A stretch of DNA of 38,657 nucleotides from CAIVSN01 sp040383945 (GTDB taxonomy: Bacteria > Patescibacteriota > Gracilibacteria > BD1-5 > UBA2023): assembly GCA_040383945.1 (NCBI GenBank), contig JBEICN010000006.1, positions 1 through 38,657 on the forward strand, written 5' to 3'. Positions 8,693 to 18,150 of this stretch are shown here, in pieces. The notes under the pieces are model-generated. The model had not been told where the DNA came from. It saw only the letters and a list, made by a program, of their open reading frames with translations, and ran no database searches. The position numbers and the translations under genes were made by a program. The number at the start of each line of letters is the position of its first letter. The stretch's first letter is position 1.

Positions 8693-10672
8693 ATGGTGCT
8701 GAACAAATTTTTCTGAATCTTTAGATTCACACGCAAAGACAAGGATAAAGTGACGGCATTTATTGACGCATACGAGTGGATTGATACCTACAAGAAAGCC
8801 GGAGAATACGATACTGCCATCATGGCTGCACGAGAACTTCTCCTCAAGGTGAAGTCAGGTATTACCTATTACTCAGATGCCCAAAAAAAAGTTATTACTC
8901 TCGCAAATTCAAACATCTCTGAGGTAGCAAAAGCGGCAAAGGATAAAAGCAAGATTATTGACCATGAGCTTAAGAGCTTGTATATGTGGGAAGAAAAACT
9001 CAGAAAAATAGTGGTAATGTGCGAGGAGCTCAAAGCAAAAGAAGCACAGCGCCTGGTACAAGCAAGAATACAAGGGGAAATACAACAAGAGATCACTCTC
9101 ATACGCTCACATGTTAAGAAAAACGAGATATCTCAAGCATATCATCTGTCAAAAAAACTTCTCGCTTCTCGTCATGACTCAAAAGAGGCAGTAGACATGC
9201 TCAACAAAACTCAGAAGCTCTACAACAAGGCAAAACTCAAAGAAGATCAACGACTTGATGAAGAAAAAAAACGTGGAAGATTCCTTCAAGAAGCGGGGAT
9301 TAGTACAAAAGTTATAGATGCAAGCTCGGCCAATGAGGAAGACACTCCAAAAGAAAAATGGACTGGAAAATTGCAATGAGTATTTTCGGGTATACTCCAG
9401 AAACATAGAGAACGCAGAGAATATATAAAGCGCCAACGATCATTGCGAGCGATTGAGCAACTCCTCCTTCGATCTGGTACTATTACAAAGGTAAAGGAGG
9501 GTGAGAAATCTGAGGAGATTATGCACATCATGGAAAGCGGACTTACCAAGGATATTGGGAATTTCAAGATAGATGGATACGAGTTTTTCGGGAAAATCAT
9601 AGGAAAGGATAAAATCGTAGGGGATACTTTTGGTAAGCACAAGATTGGAACAAAGACGATATTTTATTTTGGTGATGCTACGGGGCATGGTGTGCAAGCT
9701 GGTCTTACGGTATCTATTTTGACCAAAATATTCTTCGAACAGGTCAAAAAGATGAATTCGACCATCGACCTGTTTTTTGAAGTAAACAATCGTCTCAAGG
9801 AGTCTCTCAAGGCAAGATTATTTGTTACCGCAGTCTTCTTCGAGCATGACAGCTTAGGTGGAAAACTAAAATACATCGGTGCAGGACATGATCCTCTGAT
9901 AATTTTTCAAGCAAAAACAGGCCAAGCCTCAAAATTTGCCACATGAGGTATTGCTACCGGGACGAGAAAGATTACAAATCTCTCATCTATAAAACTCAAA
10001 GATTTCCCCATGGAAGACCATGATATATTTGTGGGATATACCGACGGTATTGTTGAGGCAAAAAGTTCTCAAAATGAGTTTTATGGAATCGAAAGGCTCC
10101 GCCTATGTATTGAGAAAAGTGTTCCAAGATCCCAAGGCTCCCTAATACGACTCTATGATTTGATTATGCAAGATGTCGAAGAGTTTATAGGGGGAAAAAT
10201 GTTTTTGGACGATGTTTCTATTTTTATTTTTAAGCGTAACTCTGGTCTTGATATCATCACCGACAAGTCCGAATTGGACAAACTACTCTCGACACTTGAC
10301 AGTACTCAGCGCACCCTCAAGGTTGACCTCAATGGGAAAACTCGTCAAGAAATTCAAGAAGAAATACGGAAACAAAAACATGCTCAGGAACTCCGAGTAC
10401 GGCTAATAAATATGGAAAAGCTCTACAAGATTGGAGAATATGCGCGTCTCAAACAAGAAATTGCCTACTGTTATAAAAATGGATTTATTGATAGCAAAAT
10501 GGACTTCTACCTCAAAAAAATTATCAAGAATGAGGATAAGGTCAAAAGTCTTAAGCTAGAAGATCGACTCGTAAGAAAATACGAAACACTCAATGAGCTC
10601 TACGATAAAGGAGAATATGCTATAGTTATTCGTGAGACTATTGATGTAATTTATAAGAATGGTAATATCTAA
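8693..10672 (+). CDS. SpoIIE/PP2C-type phosphatase with helical flanks, inside the pilus operon
   Basis: A 659-residue protein assembled across three UGA=Gly codons. Residues 1 to about 240 are highly charged and helical (coiled-coil or TPR-like). Residues of about 290-515 form a PP2C/SpoIIE-type phosphatase core: VGDTFG with Asp310, FGDATGHG (326-333), YTDGIVEA (449-456) and DDVSIFIF (506-513), which together supply the metal-binding Asp set of RsbU/SpoIIE-like Ser/Thr phosphatases. A charged helical C-terminal tail of about 140 residues contains two related EYA segments (KIGEYARL, DKGEYAIV), matching KAGEYDTA near the N-terminus. It lies 6 bp after pilB and 2 bp before pilC, so it is cotranscribed with the pilus motor. 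It probably dephosphorylates a protein that controls pilus activity; no substrate is visible here. Confidence 0.85.
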
Positions 10673-10674
10673 AT

Positions 10675-11908
10675 ATGTTTTTCTCTCAAAAGCGACATAA
10701 GTTTATAAATGAAGACGGGAGTTTTAATAACGCCCCATTCGTTGAGCTTTTGAACAAGTCAAAAAAAGCAGCCCTTCGGAAGAATCCAAAAATTATTATC
10801 AAAAAAGCGCCGGTGGTGATTGTTCTTTGAGGAATAAGTCCTAAGGAAATTTGGCAGTTCATCAATAAGCTATCCAATTTTCTCAATTCAGGTATTGACC
10901 TCAAAACTGCATTTTCTATTGTCCACAAACAGGTTAAAAACCCCAAGCTACAAGGAGTGGTTGGTGATATACGGGCCAATCTTGATCATGGACTTTCCAT
11001 TTCTGATACCTTGCGACAACACTCAAAATACTTTGATCCATTCATTATTGCCTTGGTCGAAGTCGGAGAAAAGACCGGTACACTTCCACGAGTTATTACG
11101 GAGCTTGAAGCAACGCTTCTCGAAAATATGGAAATCAAGGGGGAAAATTCGAGGCGCAATGATCTACCCTGCCATCCTATTATCCCTTTCGATGTGTATG
11201 GTCATCTTCATGCTGACCTTTATTTTACCAAAAATTACAGCATCTTTTGCAAAATCTGGGGTTGATGTGCCTGGATTAACCCAATTCATGATGAATCTTT
11301 CGGATTTCCTCATTAATAATTGGGTTGTTCTGCTTATTGGTCTTATTGGTCTTATTGTCGGCTACATAATTGCAGGGCGTACCTATTATGGGCAAATTGT
11401 GCTCGGTAAAATCGCACTAAAATTACCAGTTTTTGGCTTTATAACACGCCAAATGAACATCGTTCTCTTTATTAACGCGCTCCATCTCCTGCTTGATTCC
11501 TGAGTACTTATGCTCGAAGCATTGGAAACTACGGCAAATGTTGTGCCAAATATTCACTATAAAAAAGATATCATTCGTATCAAAAATGAGGTAGAAACTG
11601 GAGTAAAGATGTCCGTTGCGATGGGGCTTTCGCTCGAAAACTGAAAGGATTCTTCCAACTTCAAAAACAATTTCTTCCCGGAGGATCTTGTTCATATGGT
11701 AAATGTAGGGGAAGAGACAGGAACTCTTGGATCAAGCATTTATAAGGTAGGACAAAATTACCAGAAGGAGCTCAGACGATTCATTGCAAACATCATGACG
11801 GCTCTGGAGCCTCTGATTATCATCTTTGTTGGATTTATTGTCGGTATTATTGTACTTTCAATCATGTTGCCATTCTTCAATCTTGGTAAGGTAGCTAGCA
11901 AACTTTAA
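10675..11908 (+). CDS. pilC: Type IV pilus inner-membrane platform protein PilC/GspF, frameshifted as given
   Basis: PilC/GspF is the polytopic platform protein that couples the assembly ATPases to the pilin pool. It has two GspF domains, each with the conserved acidic motif: VEVGEKTGTLPRV in the first and VNVGEETGTLGSS in the second. Long hydrophobic segments include MIYPAILLSLSMCMVIFML and a C-terminal IIIFVGFIVGIIVLSIMLP. The reading frame changes at the G5 run 11139-11143. Upstream coding is in the frame of ATG 10675 and downstream coding is one base later. Dropping one G restores EIKGKIRGAMIYPAI, which matches the family. Three UGA=Gly occur. It could be a sequencing error, a real mutation or a programmed +1 shift. 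Restored length is about 410 residues. Confidence 0.85.
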
Positions 11909-11918
11909 TTTTAATTTT

Positions 11919-13004
11919 ATGGAAAATACCCTCATACCGGAATATCCTTTGAGAGACGCCCTATTGTGAGTCGTAGGAGATAACAAAGGTTCAGATTTCT
12001 ATTATACAGTTGGGACATATCCAGCAGTTAAGATTTCAGGAGAACTTGTTATGATCAACGAGGACATGAATATCATTACTCCAGAGGATTCAAAGAAATT
12101 TGCTCAGTCGCTTATTACTCGAGCTCAGGAGGAGCAGTTACTGCAAACCAAAAATCTGGACTTTTCATTTGAGTTCCACGAATACCGCTTCCGTGGAAAT
12201 GTTTCGTTTCAAATGGGGCATTATATGACGGTGTTACGACTTTTGTCCCAAACCATTCCTTCTCTCCAAGATCTCAAACTCCCCTTTATCTATGAAGAAA
12301 TTACCCGAGTAGGGCAGGGATTAGTGCTTGTAACAGGACCGACAGGTTCTGGTAAGTCCACCACGCTCGCGGCGATGATCAACGAAATAAACGCGACGCA
12401 AGCAAAACACATCATTACGATTGAAGATCCAATAGAGTACATTCACAAGCACAAAAAGTCCATCGTAGAACAAAAAGAAATCGGTAGGGATGTGCCGAAT
12501 TATGAAATAGCTCTTATCGGGGCCATGCGTCAAAATCCTCAGGTGATTTTATTTGGAGAAATGCGAAATACCGAGGAAATCGAGATGGCGTTGAAGCTTG
12601 CTGAAACCTGACACTTGGTATTCTCAACGCTCCATACACGAAGTGCCTACCAAACGGTTTCTCGTATTATCGACGCATTTCCCGGAGAACAGCAAAATCA
12701 AATCCGACTTCAACTTGCTGACACACTTATCGGGGTATTCTCTCAGCGTCTTTTAAGAAAATCAGATGGATCAGGAATGCGACTTGCCAAAGAAGTTCTT
12801 ACGAAAAATACTGCAATTTCTAATCTGATACGAGAAAACCAACTCCACCAAATACCTTCTGTGATGCAGACGAGCAAGCGGGAAGGTATGCAGGTTATTG
12901 AGCAAGATATTATCGACTTTATTTACGAAGGGGATATTTCCATTGATGAAGGTCTCAAATATGCAAATAACCCGAAGTATATCAAGGATAACATTAGCAG
13001 ATAG
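11919..13004 (+). CDS. pilT: Type IV pilus retraction ATPase PilT
   Basis: PilT-type ATPases depolymerise pili and drive retraction and twitching. The 361-residue protein has Walker A GPTGSGKSTT, the Asp box TIEDPIEYIH, Walker B with catalytic Glu in VILFGEMRN, and the His box HLVFSTLHTRSA. The Gly before HLVFSTLHT (12609-12611) is one of two UGA=Gly codons. Compared with the usual PilT sequence RxDPDVILVGEMRD, this protein has RQNPQVILFGEMRN, so the two Asp flanking the core strand are Gln and Asn, while the catalytic Glu is kept. It starts 10 bp after pilC. Presence of both PilB-like and PilT-like ATPases implies dynamic, retractable pili. Confidence 0.93.
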
Positions 13005-13095
13005 TAGGGGAAGGCAAAATTTTCTTAAAAATTTCATGAAGTCCAGCTCGACTCATGATTTTTTTTTGATACAGTGTGCACAGCTTTATTCCACC

Positions 13096-14775
13096 ATGCA
13101 AACATTACAAAAACATTTTGTAGAAGTCGAGAAACTCTGTGAAATCAATAGTCATTCCGATCTCAAAAGGATTCTTCTCGATAACCGAGGGCATGTGAAT
13201 CAACTGGATAACGCGGTATTTTGGAATCCGAGCGTCGACGATCTGCATGATCCATTTTTGTTTCCACAAATGGAAAATGCCGTGGCTCGTATTTTGTCGG
13301 CACGCGAGAAGAAAGAGAGAGTGGTAATTTTTTGAGATTATGATGTGGATGGTGTCAGCTCAACGGCACTGCTTCTCAGATTTTTTACTATGTTGGGAAT
13401 GGCGGTATCCTATCGTATTCCTCATAGAATACAGGATGGATACGGTATGAAGCCTTATTTTTTTGACGAACTTGCTGAGAAGAACGTAAAACTCGTGATA
13501 TCGGTGGATTGTGGAACTCGTGATATTGCTGCCATACGCCATGCAAAATCACTTGGAATAGATGTTATCGTAACGGATCACCATGCAGTTCCCGACACCA
13601 TACCTGAAGAAGCTGTGGCTCTGATATCTCCAAAACTGCGAGATACCACCTACCCGTTTCATGGTCTTTCTGGATCCTGAGTAGCCTTCAAATTGGTATC
13701 AGCAGTGGCGCTTCGTATCTATGGCGATTCTCAAGAATATCGTGAGGTTCTCACTTCATTCATCGACCTCGCTTCACTCGGAACCGTGGCAGACATGATG
13801 CCTCTCACGGATGAAAATCGTACCATCGTGCAACTTTGACTGCGACAGATGCCTTTTTCGCGTTCTCCTGGCCTCAGAAAACTTATTGCAGGAAAATCTG
13901 TTACCAGTGCCGATATTATTGGATTTCATATCGGTCCTCGTATCAACGCAGCTGGGCGCATGGCAAGTGCAGAAACTGCCCTCAAAACACTCATTTGTTC
14001 CGAAGTGCAAACTGACGAGTTGCTTTCAGAAATCGAGTCACTCAATGAAGAACGAAAGGGGAGTACTCAACATTTTCTCGAGCTGGCTCTCAATATGGTA
14101 GACCCATCGGAGGTTCCAATTATTTTTGAGTCAAGCGAAATTCACCACGGAATCATGGGGCTCGTCGCCGGAAGACTGTCAGAGCATTTTGGAAAACCAG
14201 CTATCGTCTGCGTACACCAAGATGGAAAATATGTCGGAAGCGCTCGCTCGCCATCTCATTACCATATCACTGCTGCATTCGAGCGTATTTCTGAATGTTT
14301 TGTAGCATTTTGATGACATGCGCAGGCGGCAGGATTTACCATTTCGGAGGAGCGATTTCAAGAATTTAAGTCAAAACTTTCTGCTGATGCTGAGGTAACC
14401 TTTGGCAAGGGTCAATTACAACACAAAAAATTCCATCATATAGATGGAATTCTTCAGATGAGCCTACTCAATATTTGATTTATTCGAGAATTAGAGTCTA
14501 TTGGGCCGTTTGGCATGTGATTTTGTAAACCTGCATTCGTGATTCGTTTTGACAGATTGCCAAGATGGGAATCTATGTGAAACGGAGGACTCCACGTGCG
14601 CTTTGATACTCCAAGAGGAATAAAAATGGTGGGGTTTTGACTTTGACCTTTGATGCAAGTGCTCGAAGAACGAGAGTCGAATGTTGGCTTCATAGTGGAG
14701 CTTGATCGAGAAACTTGGCAGTGAAATGAATCAGTTACCGTGTTTGTTCGGGATATTTTAAGAGACATGAAATAA
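13096..14775 (+). CDS. recJ: Single-stranded-DNA exonuclease RecJ
   Basis: RecJ degrades single-stranded DNA 5' to 3' in recombination and repair. The 559-residue protein is the most UGA-dense gene here for its length (eleven UGA=Gly, including one tandem pair at 14311-14316). DHH-superfamily motifs are intact: DYDVDG (81-86, preceded by a UGA-encoded Gly), ISVDCG, TDHHAVPD, and GPRINAAGRM. The DHHA1 domain follows with HHGIMGLVAGRL and FGGHAQAAGF. The last third matches the RecJ OB domain (IGPFGMGFCKPAF). With the standard code it would break into about a dozen pieces. It lies 91 bp after pilT and may share its transcript. It ends just before the tRNA promoter. Confidence 0.93.
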
Positions 14776-14800
14776 ATTGTAAAAAAACCTGAAAAAAATT

Positions 14801-14828
14801 TTGACAGTTTGCACAGTTTTTATATGAT
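14801..14828 (+). promoter_or_regulatory. Near-consensus promoter of the tRNA operon
   Basis: A perfect -35 TTGACA (14801-14806), a 16-bp spacer and TATGAT (14823-14828, 5/6 match). Transcription would start near 14835, about 33 nt before the first tRNA. This is the best promoter in the window and suits a stable-RNA operon. Confidence 0.8.
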
Positions 14829-14867
14829 GCATGGGCGCTACCGGGAAACCAGTACGAAGAAACATTC

Positions 14868-14943
14868 GCGGGCGTAGCTCAATGGCTAGAGTCCCTGCCT
14901 TCCAAGCAGACTGTTAAGGGTTCGAGTCCCTTCGCCCGCTCCA
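14868..14943 (+). tRNA. tRNA-Gly(UCC), CCA encoded
   Basis: A 76-nt cloverleaf. The acceptor GCGGGCG pairs with CGCCCGC, the D arm is GCTC/GAGT, the anticodon loop CTTCCAA has UCC at positions 34-36, the T arm is AAGGG/CCCTT around TTCGAGT, the discriminator is U and CCA is encoded. U73 is typical of tRNA-Gly. It reads GGA (and possibly other GGN) codons. It is not the UCA-anticodon tRNA needed to read UGA as Gly, which must lie elsewhere in the genome. Confidence 0.95.
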
Positions 14944-15016
14944 TTTTTACTCAAAGAACAACGCTTTCAGTAGATCTCAAACCGAATGCCAACGCTTGTT
15001 GGAATTCTTTGTTTAT

Positions 15017-15093
15017 GGGTGCATAGCTCAGTTGGTTAGAGCGCGTCTCTGATAAGGACGAGGTCCGTGGTTCAACTCCACGTGCACCCACCA
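15017..15093 (+). tRNA. tRNA-Ile(GAU), CCA encoded
   Basis: A 77-nt cloverleaf with acceptor GGGTGCA/TGCACCC, D arm GCTC/GAGC, anticodon loop CTGATAA (GAU), T arm CGTGG/CCACG, discriminator A and encoded CCA. It is the second gene of the tRNA operon. Confidence 0.96.
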
Positions 15094-15119
15094 TTTAGTT
15101 ACAAACCAAGAAGCTGAAT

Positions 15120-15196
15120 CGGAGACTGGCGCAATTGGCTAGCGCACGTGCTTTGGGAGCACGGGGTTGTGGGTTCGAGTCCCACGTCTCCGACCA
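15120..15196 (+). tRNA. tRNA-Pro(UGG), CCA encoded
   Basis: A 77-nt cloverleaf with acceptor CGGAGAC/GTCTCCG, D arm GCGC/GCGC, anticodon stem CGTGC/GCACG with loop TTTGGGA (UGG), T arm GTGGG/CCCAC, discriminator A and encoded CCA. It is the third gene of the operon. Confidence 0.96.
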
Positions 15197-15267
15197 TTTG
15201 ATACGAAGTAGACTTCACCGCGGACAAGAACACGAAGTATCGAGTTTGCGAAGCGGTTTCAACACAT

Positions 15268-15342
15268 GACGCTATCATCTAGTGGTTAGGATAACGGGTT
15301 TTCATCCCGTAAACCGGAGTTCAATTCTCCGTAGCGTTACCA
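15268..15342 (+). tRNA. tRNA-Glu(UUC), CCA encoded
   Basis: A 75-nt cloverleaf with acceptor GACGCTA/TAGCGTT (first pair G-U), anticodon stem ACGGG/CCCGT with loop TTTTCAT (UUC), T stem CGGAG/CTCCG and encoded ACCA. It is the last tRNA before the terminator. Confidence 0.94.
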
Positions 15343-15358
15343 ATAAATATATTAAAAG

Positions 15359-15384
15359 CTTCTGCATTTCTTGTGGAAGTTTTT
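15359..15384 (+). terminator. Terminator of the tRNA operon
   Basis: CTTCTGCA and TTGTGGAAG form a stem of about 8 bp (with two G-U pairs) around a TTTCT loop, followed by TTTTT, 16 nt after the last tRNA. The remaining interval to 15634 is AT-rich, and I see no gene in it. Confidence 0.65.
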
Positions 15385-15634
15385 GTGTTCCAAGTCTCAC
15401 GTTCTTTCCGCTTTTGCTTACTCTCTCTCGCATACTTTGTGTCGGCCAGTAGGACAACCTATTTTCTTCGAGCGAACTTTATGTTTTAATAAAAATATTT
15501 GTACTTGATTTGGAAAAATAAAAAATAAATCTGAGATGGATGTCTCTGAGTCAAAACACTCCCACTACACCCAAACTAGTTTTTTACCCATTTTTCTATA
15601 TAATATATTCACGTATCCCTTCACTTTTTTCCCC

Positions 15635-16036
15635 ATGAAACATACGACTATATTTTGACTTTACCTTGCCCTCGCTTCTTTTGTCGGACTCATTGGCACG
15701 ATGGTTGGGTATGGTACGTTCGGTTACGAATTTGTGAAAAGCAAGATTATAAGTGACGATGAATATATATTGGGAAGCAGGTCTTATGAAATCAAGTCAT
15801 GTGAGGATTCAATCTATCCTCCAGCAGTCGATACCAAAGAAAAGGTCGAACCCCGGGCGAGAACCGAAGCAGAAATCACGAAGTGCAAGATAGAAACCCA
15901 AGAGCGGCTTATTAAGGAGCGGCAATACCAACTCAAAGACTCTGCCATAAGTGGGGGTATTTGGGGAACCTTGTTTCTTATCATCTTCCTGATTCATTTC
16001 CCGGTACTTTTACGAGCAAATAGAAAAGAGGCCTAA
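15635..16036 (+). CDS. Small bitopic membrane protein, unknown function
   Basis: A 133-residue protein starting at ATG 15635, with one UGA=Gly at residue 8. It has a hydrophobic N-terminal segment (LYLALASFVGLIGTMVGYGT), a charged central region of about 70 residues with two Cys and a helical Glu/Lys-rich part, and a second hydrophobic segment (GTLFLIIFLIHFPVLL) before a short basic tail. Both ends are probably cytoplasmic with the centre outside. I recognise no family. It has its own downstream terminator and no close neighbour, so it is probably monocistronic. Confidence 0.6.
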
Positions 16037-16051
16037 TCCAGGATATTCTGA

Positions 16052-16093
16052 AATCCTGACTCGGTAAATTAACTCGCCGTGTCGGGATTTTTT
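16052..16093 (+). terminator. Rho-independent terminator after the small membrane protein gene
   Basis: AATCCTGAC (16052-16060) pairs with GTCGGGATT (16081-16089; one G-U pair), with a further short internal stem CGG/CCG, followed by a T run. It lies 16 bp after the stop of the preceding gene. Confidence 0.75.
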
Positions 16094-16222
16094 GTCGTCG
16101 TTTTGTCTTTTGTTTCGATTGAGAAATTCTTAAAATTCAGCTCTGGTAAGAGTGTTGTTCTTCGGGGGATTTACTCCATATAGCATGCTTACAAAAATGC
16201 ACATCCTTTTATTTTCGCACCT

Positions 16223-16705
16223 ATGTTCAAAGGTAAAATTTCGTTCTACAAGAACGTGGACGGGAAGGAAGAAAGAATCGAGCAGGAGTTCGATGATCCT
16301 CGCCTCTACCGAGAATTCATCTCGAAACATCCGGAGCTCAGGTATACCACCTTCGACATGCCAGTTTTGTGAAGCGTCTGGAATCCTCTGACTTTTGGTG
16401 GACTCTGGGACTCGCTCGACGATATCGTAGATAGGCGCTTGCGCTTGTGGGCCGACGATACCGAAGGTACTTCCACAAAAATGCTCGCCCTCCCAGAGTG
16501 AGTCCGACTTGATGAATACGAGGAGGAAATCCAACGGATAGAAGCCGAGAAAGCGAATAGGGAAGTATCCAAAAAATCGCTCGAAGAAGCAAGTCACAAA
16601 CTCAAGGGATATATATCACGCTTCAAGGAATCCGGTAGTCTGGAAAAAGCGAAGCAGGCTCAGGAAGATCTCAAAAAGGTCGAGGAAAAGCTGAAAAAGA
16701 TATAG
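16223..16705 (+). CDS. Hypothetical coiled-coil protein
   Basis: A 160-residue protein from ATG 16223 to TAG 16703-16705, with two UGA=Gly codons. No other ATG is available upstream in frame before a stop. The first 95 residues look globular and contain several Trp. The C-terminal 65 residues are almost entirely Glu, Lys, Ala and Ser and form a long predicted coiled coil. No TM segment or signal peptide is visible. I do not recognise a family. The next gene is convergent. Coding character is supported by the frame staying open with sensible composition through two TGA while the other frames are Cys/Arg/Ser-rich. Confidence 0.6.
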
Positions 16706-16800
16706 TATCTAAAGAATTTGCAGTCTTTTTCTGCATTCAATAAAACCCAATCCTTTCACAATTCCTTATTCTCGATAAAAAAACATCTTTTTCAGGATTT

Positions 16801-17448
16801 CTACACCACCCGAACCACTTCTTCCATAGGAAATCTCGATTTCTTATAGTTTGAAGTACCGTCAGTATCGCTTCGATAACCTACAGCAGCAGCTGCCACC
16901 GTGGTGTATTTTCCATTTTCCATCCCCAAAATTTTATCAAACTCCCGAGTATCGAGACCTTCGAGCATACAAGTATCTATTCCGAGCATCGCCGCACTCA
17001 GGCCAAGAAAGCCCATTGCGATATAAGCTTGTCTGCGTGTCCATTCTAGATGATTAAATGAGCCTTGTACTACGGCGTTCATCATCATGTCCTCATATCC
17101 TTTGAGGCTTTCCGTGGGAATGTTTCTGATACTGGCCGTAGACTCGATATATTTTTTCACATGAGATTCATCTACTTGCTTCAAGGTAGTAAATACCACA
17201 AAATGGGAAGCATCTTCTACTTGGCTTTGATTCCAAGCGACAGAACGAAGGCGTTTTCTCACGAGCGGATCTTGTACGACGACAAATTGCCAAGGCTGTA
17301 ACCCAAACGAAGAAGGGGAGAGTCGTAGTGATTCCAAGAGTGCCTGCCATTCTGCGTCTCAGATCCTCTTTGCTGGGTCAAACTGCTTCGTAGCATACCT
17401 TGAGGAAAGAGCTTCCATAAGGGATTCTGGGGAAATGTAGTTTTTCAT
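16801..17448 (-). CDS. Nitroreductase-family FMN oxidoreductase
   Basis: Nitroreductase-family flavoproteins use NAD(P)H to reduce nitroaromatics, quinones or related acceptors in the cytoplasm. The 215-residue protein has the family FMN-binding start SSRYATKQFD, the PSSFGLQPWQFVVV core (P-S-S-x-x-x-Q-P-W), and the C-terminal segment VAAAAVGYRSDTD followed by KSRFPMEEVV. Length is normal. One UGA=Gly (in KRIGDAEW) joins the N-terminus; without it the protein would start at an internal TTG and lose the FMN-binding Arg. It is the only minus-strand gene between 7.4 and 20.6 kb and is divergent from umuD. The physiological substrate cannot be told from sequence. Confidence 0.88.
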
Positions 17449-17511
17449 AATATATTTTATAAAGAATAAGAATACATCTGATTATTGAAGGTGCGATAGG
17501 TCCAGAGCGGG

Positions 17512-17543
17512 TTTGACACTTGCCAGTAAGCAAGAGAGTCAAA
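17512..17543. repeat. Interrupted inverted repeat in the nitroreductase-umuD interval
   Basis: TTTGAC and CTTGC are mirrored by GCAAG and GTCAAA around the loop CAGTAA. It lies in the 251-bp divergent interval, 64 bp upstream of the nitroreductase start. It could be an operator or an RNA hairpin; no T run follows on either strand, so it is not a standard terminator. Confidence 0.4.
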
Positions 17544-17699
17544 ATCCATGTCTGTCGATTTGTCGCATATTCGATGGGTAGCTGCCCGACATCATATCCA
17601 ATCTTTCGGCAATGAGAAGAACAAGTATGGTATTTTTCAGATTCTCTTGATTCTGATAGAGTGATATATATACTTTATACATATATAATTTATATAAAT

Positions 17700-18068
17700 A
17701 TGTACAAGAAAATTCGATTCATGTCCGAAATCCAAAATTGCGATGAGCCAATGATAGGGGAGTTGCGATTAACGGATTATATTATGGAACATCCGGCAGT
17801 TTCTACGCTTCATATGATGCGCTGACCGAGCATGCAGGATTTTTGAATCCTTGATGGAGATCAGCTGATTATCGAAAGGTGACGAACTCCCATTGCGTGA
17901 GATATCGTACTTGCGATTATCGATGAGAATTTTACGGTACGGCAGTTTCAGTTCCATCAAGGAAAACCCTATCTTCAGGCGGGGAATAGTTGATATGGTT
18001 CGATTATGCCCGCTCAGGAATTGCGAATTTCCGGAGTAGTTGTAGGAATCGTGAGAAAATACCATTAG
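17700..18068 (+). CDS. umuD: UmuD-like protein, short N-terminal arm, catalytic Lys replaced by Arg
   Basis: UmuD is a LexA-related S24 protein that, after RecA-stimulated self-cleavage to UmuD', activates the UmuC polymerase. The 122-residue protein aligns with UmuD over its whole core: the HPAVS segment, RGPSM with the nucleophile Ser44, the DGDQLIIER segment, GDIVLAIID, and the C-terminal strand GVVVGIVR. Two features are unusual. The arm before the core is about 13 residues shorter than full-length UmuD and has no Ala-Gly or Cys-Gly cleavage pair. The general-base Lys (E. coli Lys97 in FTVKK) is Arg81 here (FTVRQ, codon 17940-17942). Five UGA=Gly occur. It may act as a UmuD'-like form without cleavage. 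umuC follows after 82 bp. Confidence 0.82.
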
Positions 18069-18150
18069 AAAAATGCAGATTTTTTGATTTCATCATGGCG
18101 CGTATTTTTTAGTACGTATAGAGAATATATAATGTATATATTTTGAATAT

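Noticed and set aside
17548..17691. A 47-codon plus-strand frame starting MSVDLSHIRW in the nitroreductase-umuD interval
   Set aside because: It ends in low-complexity AT-rich sequence overlapping the umuD upstream region and has no recognisable feature.
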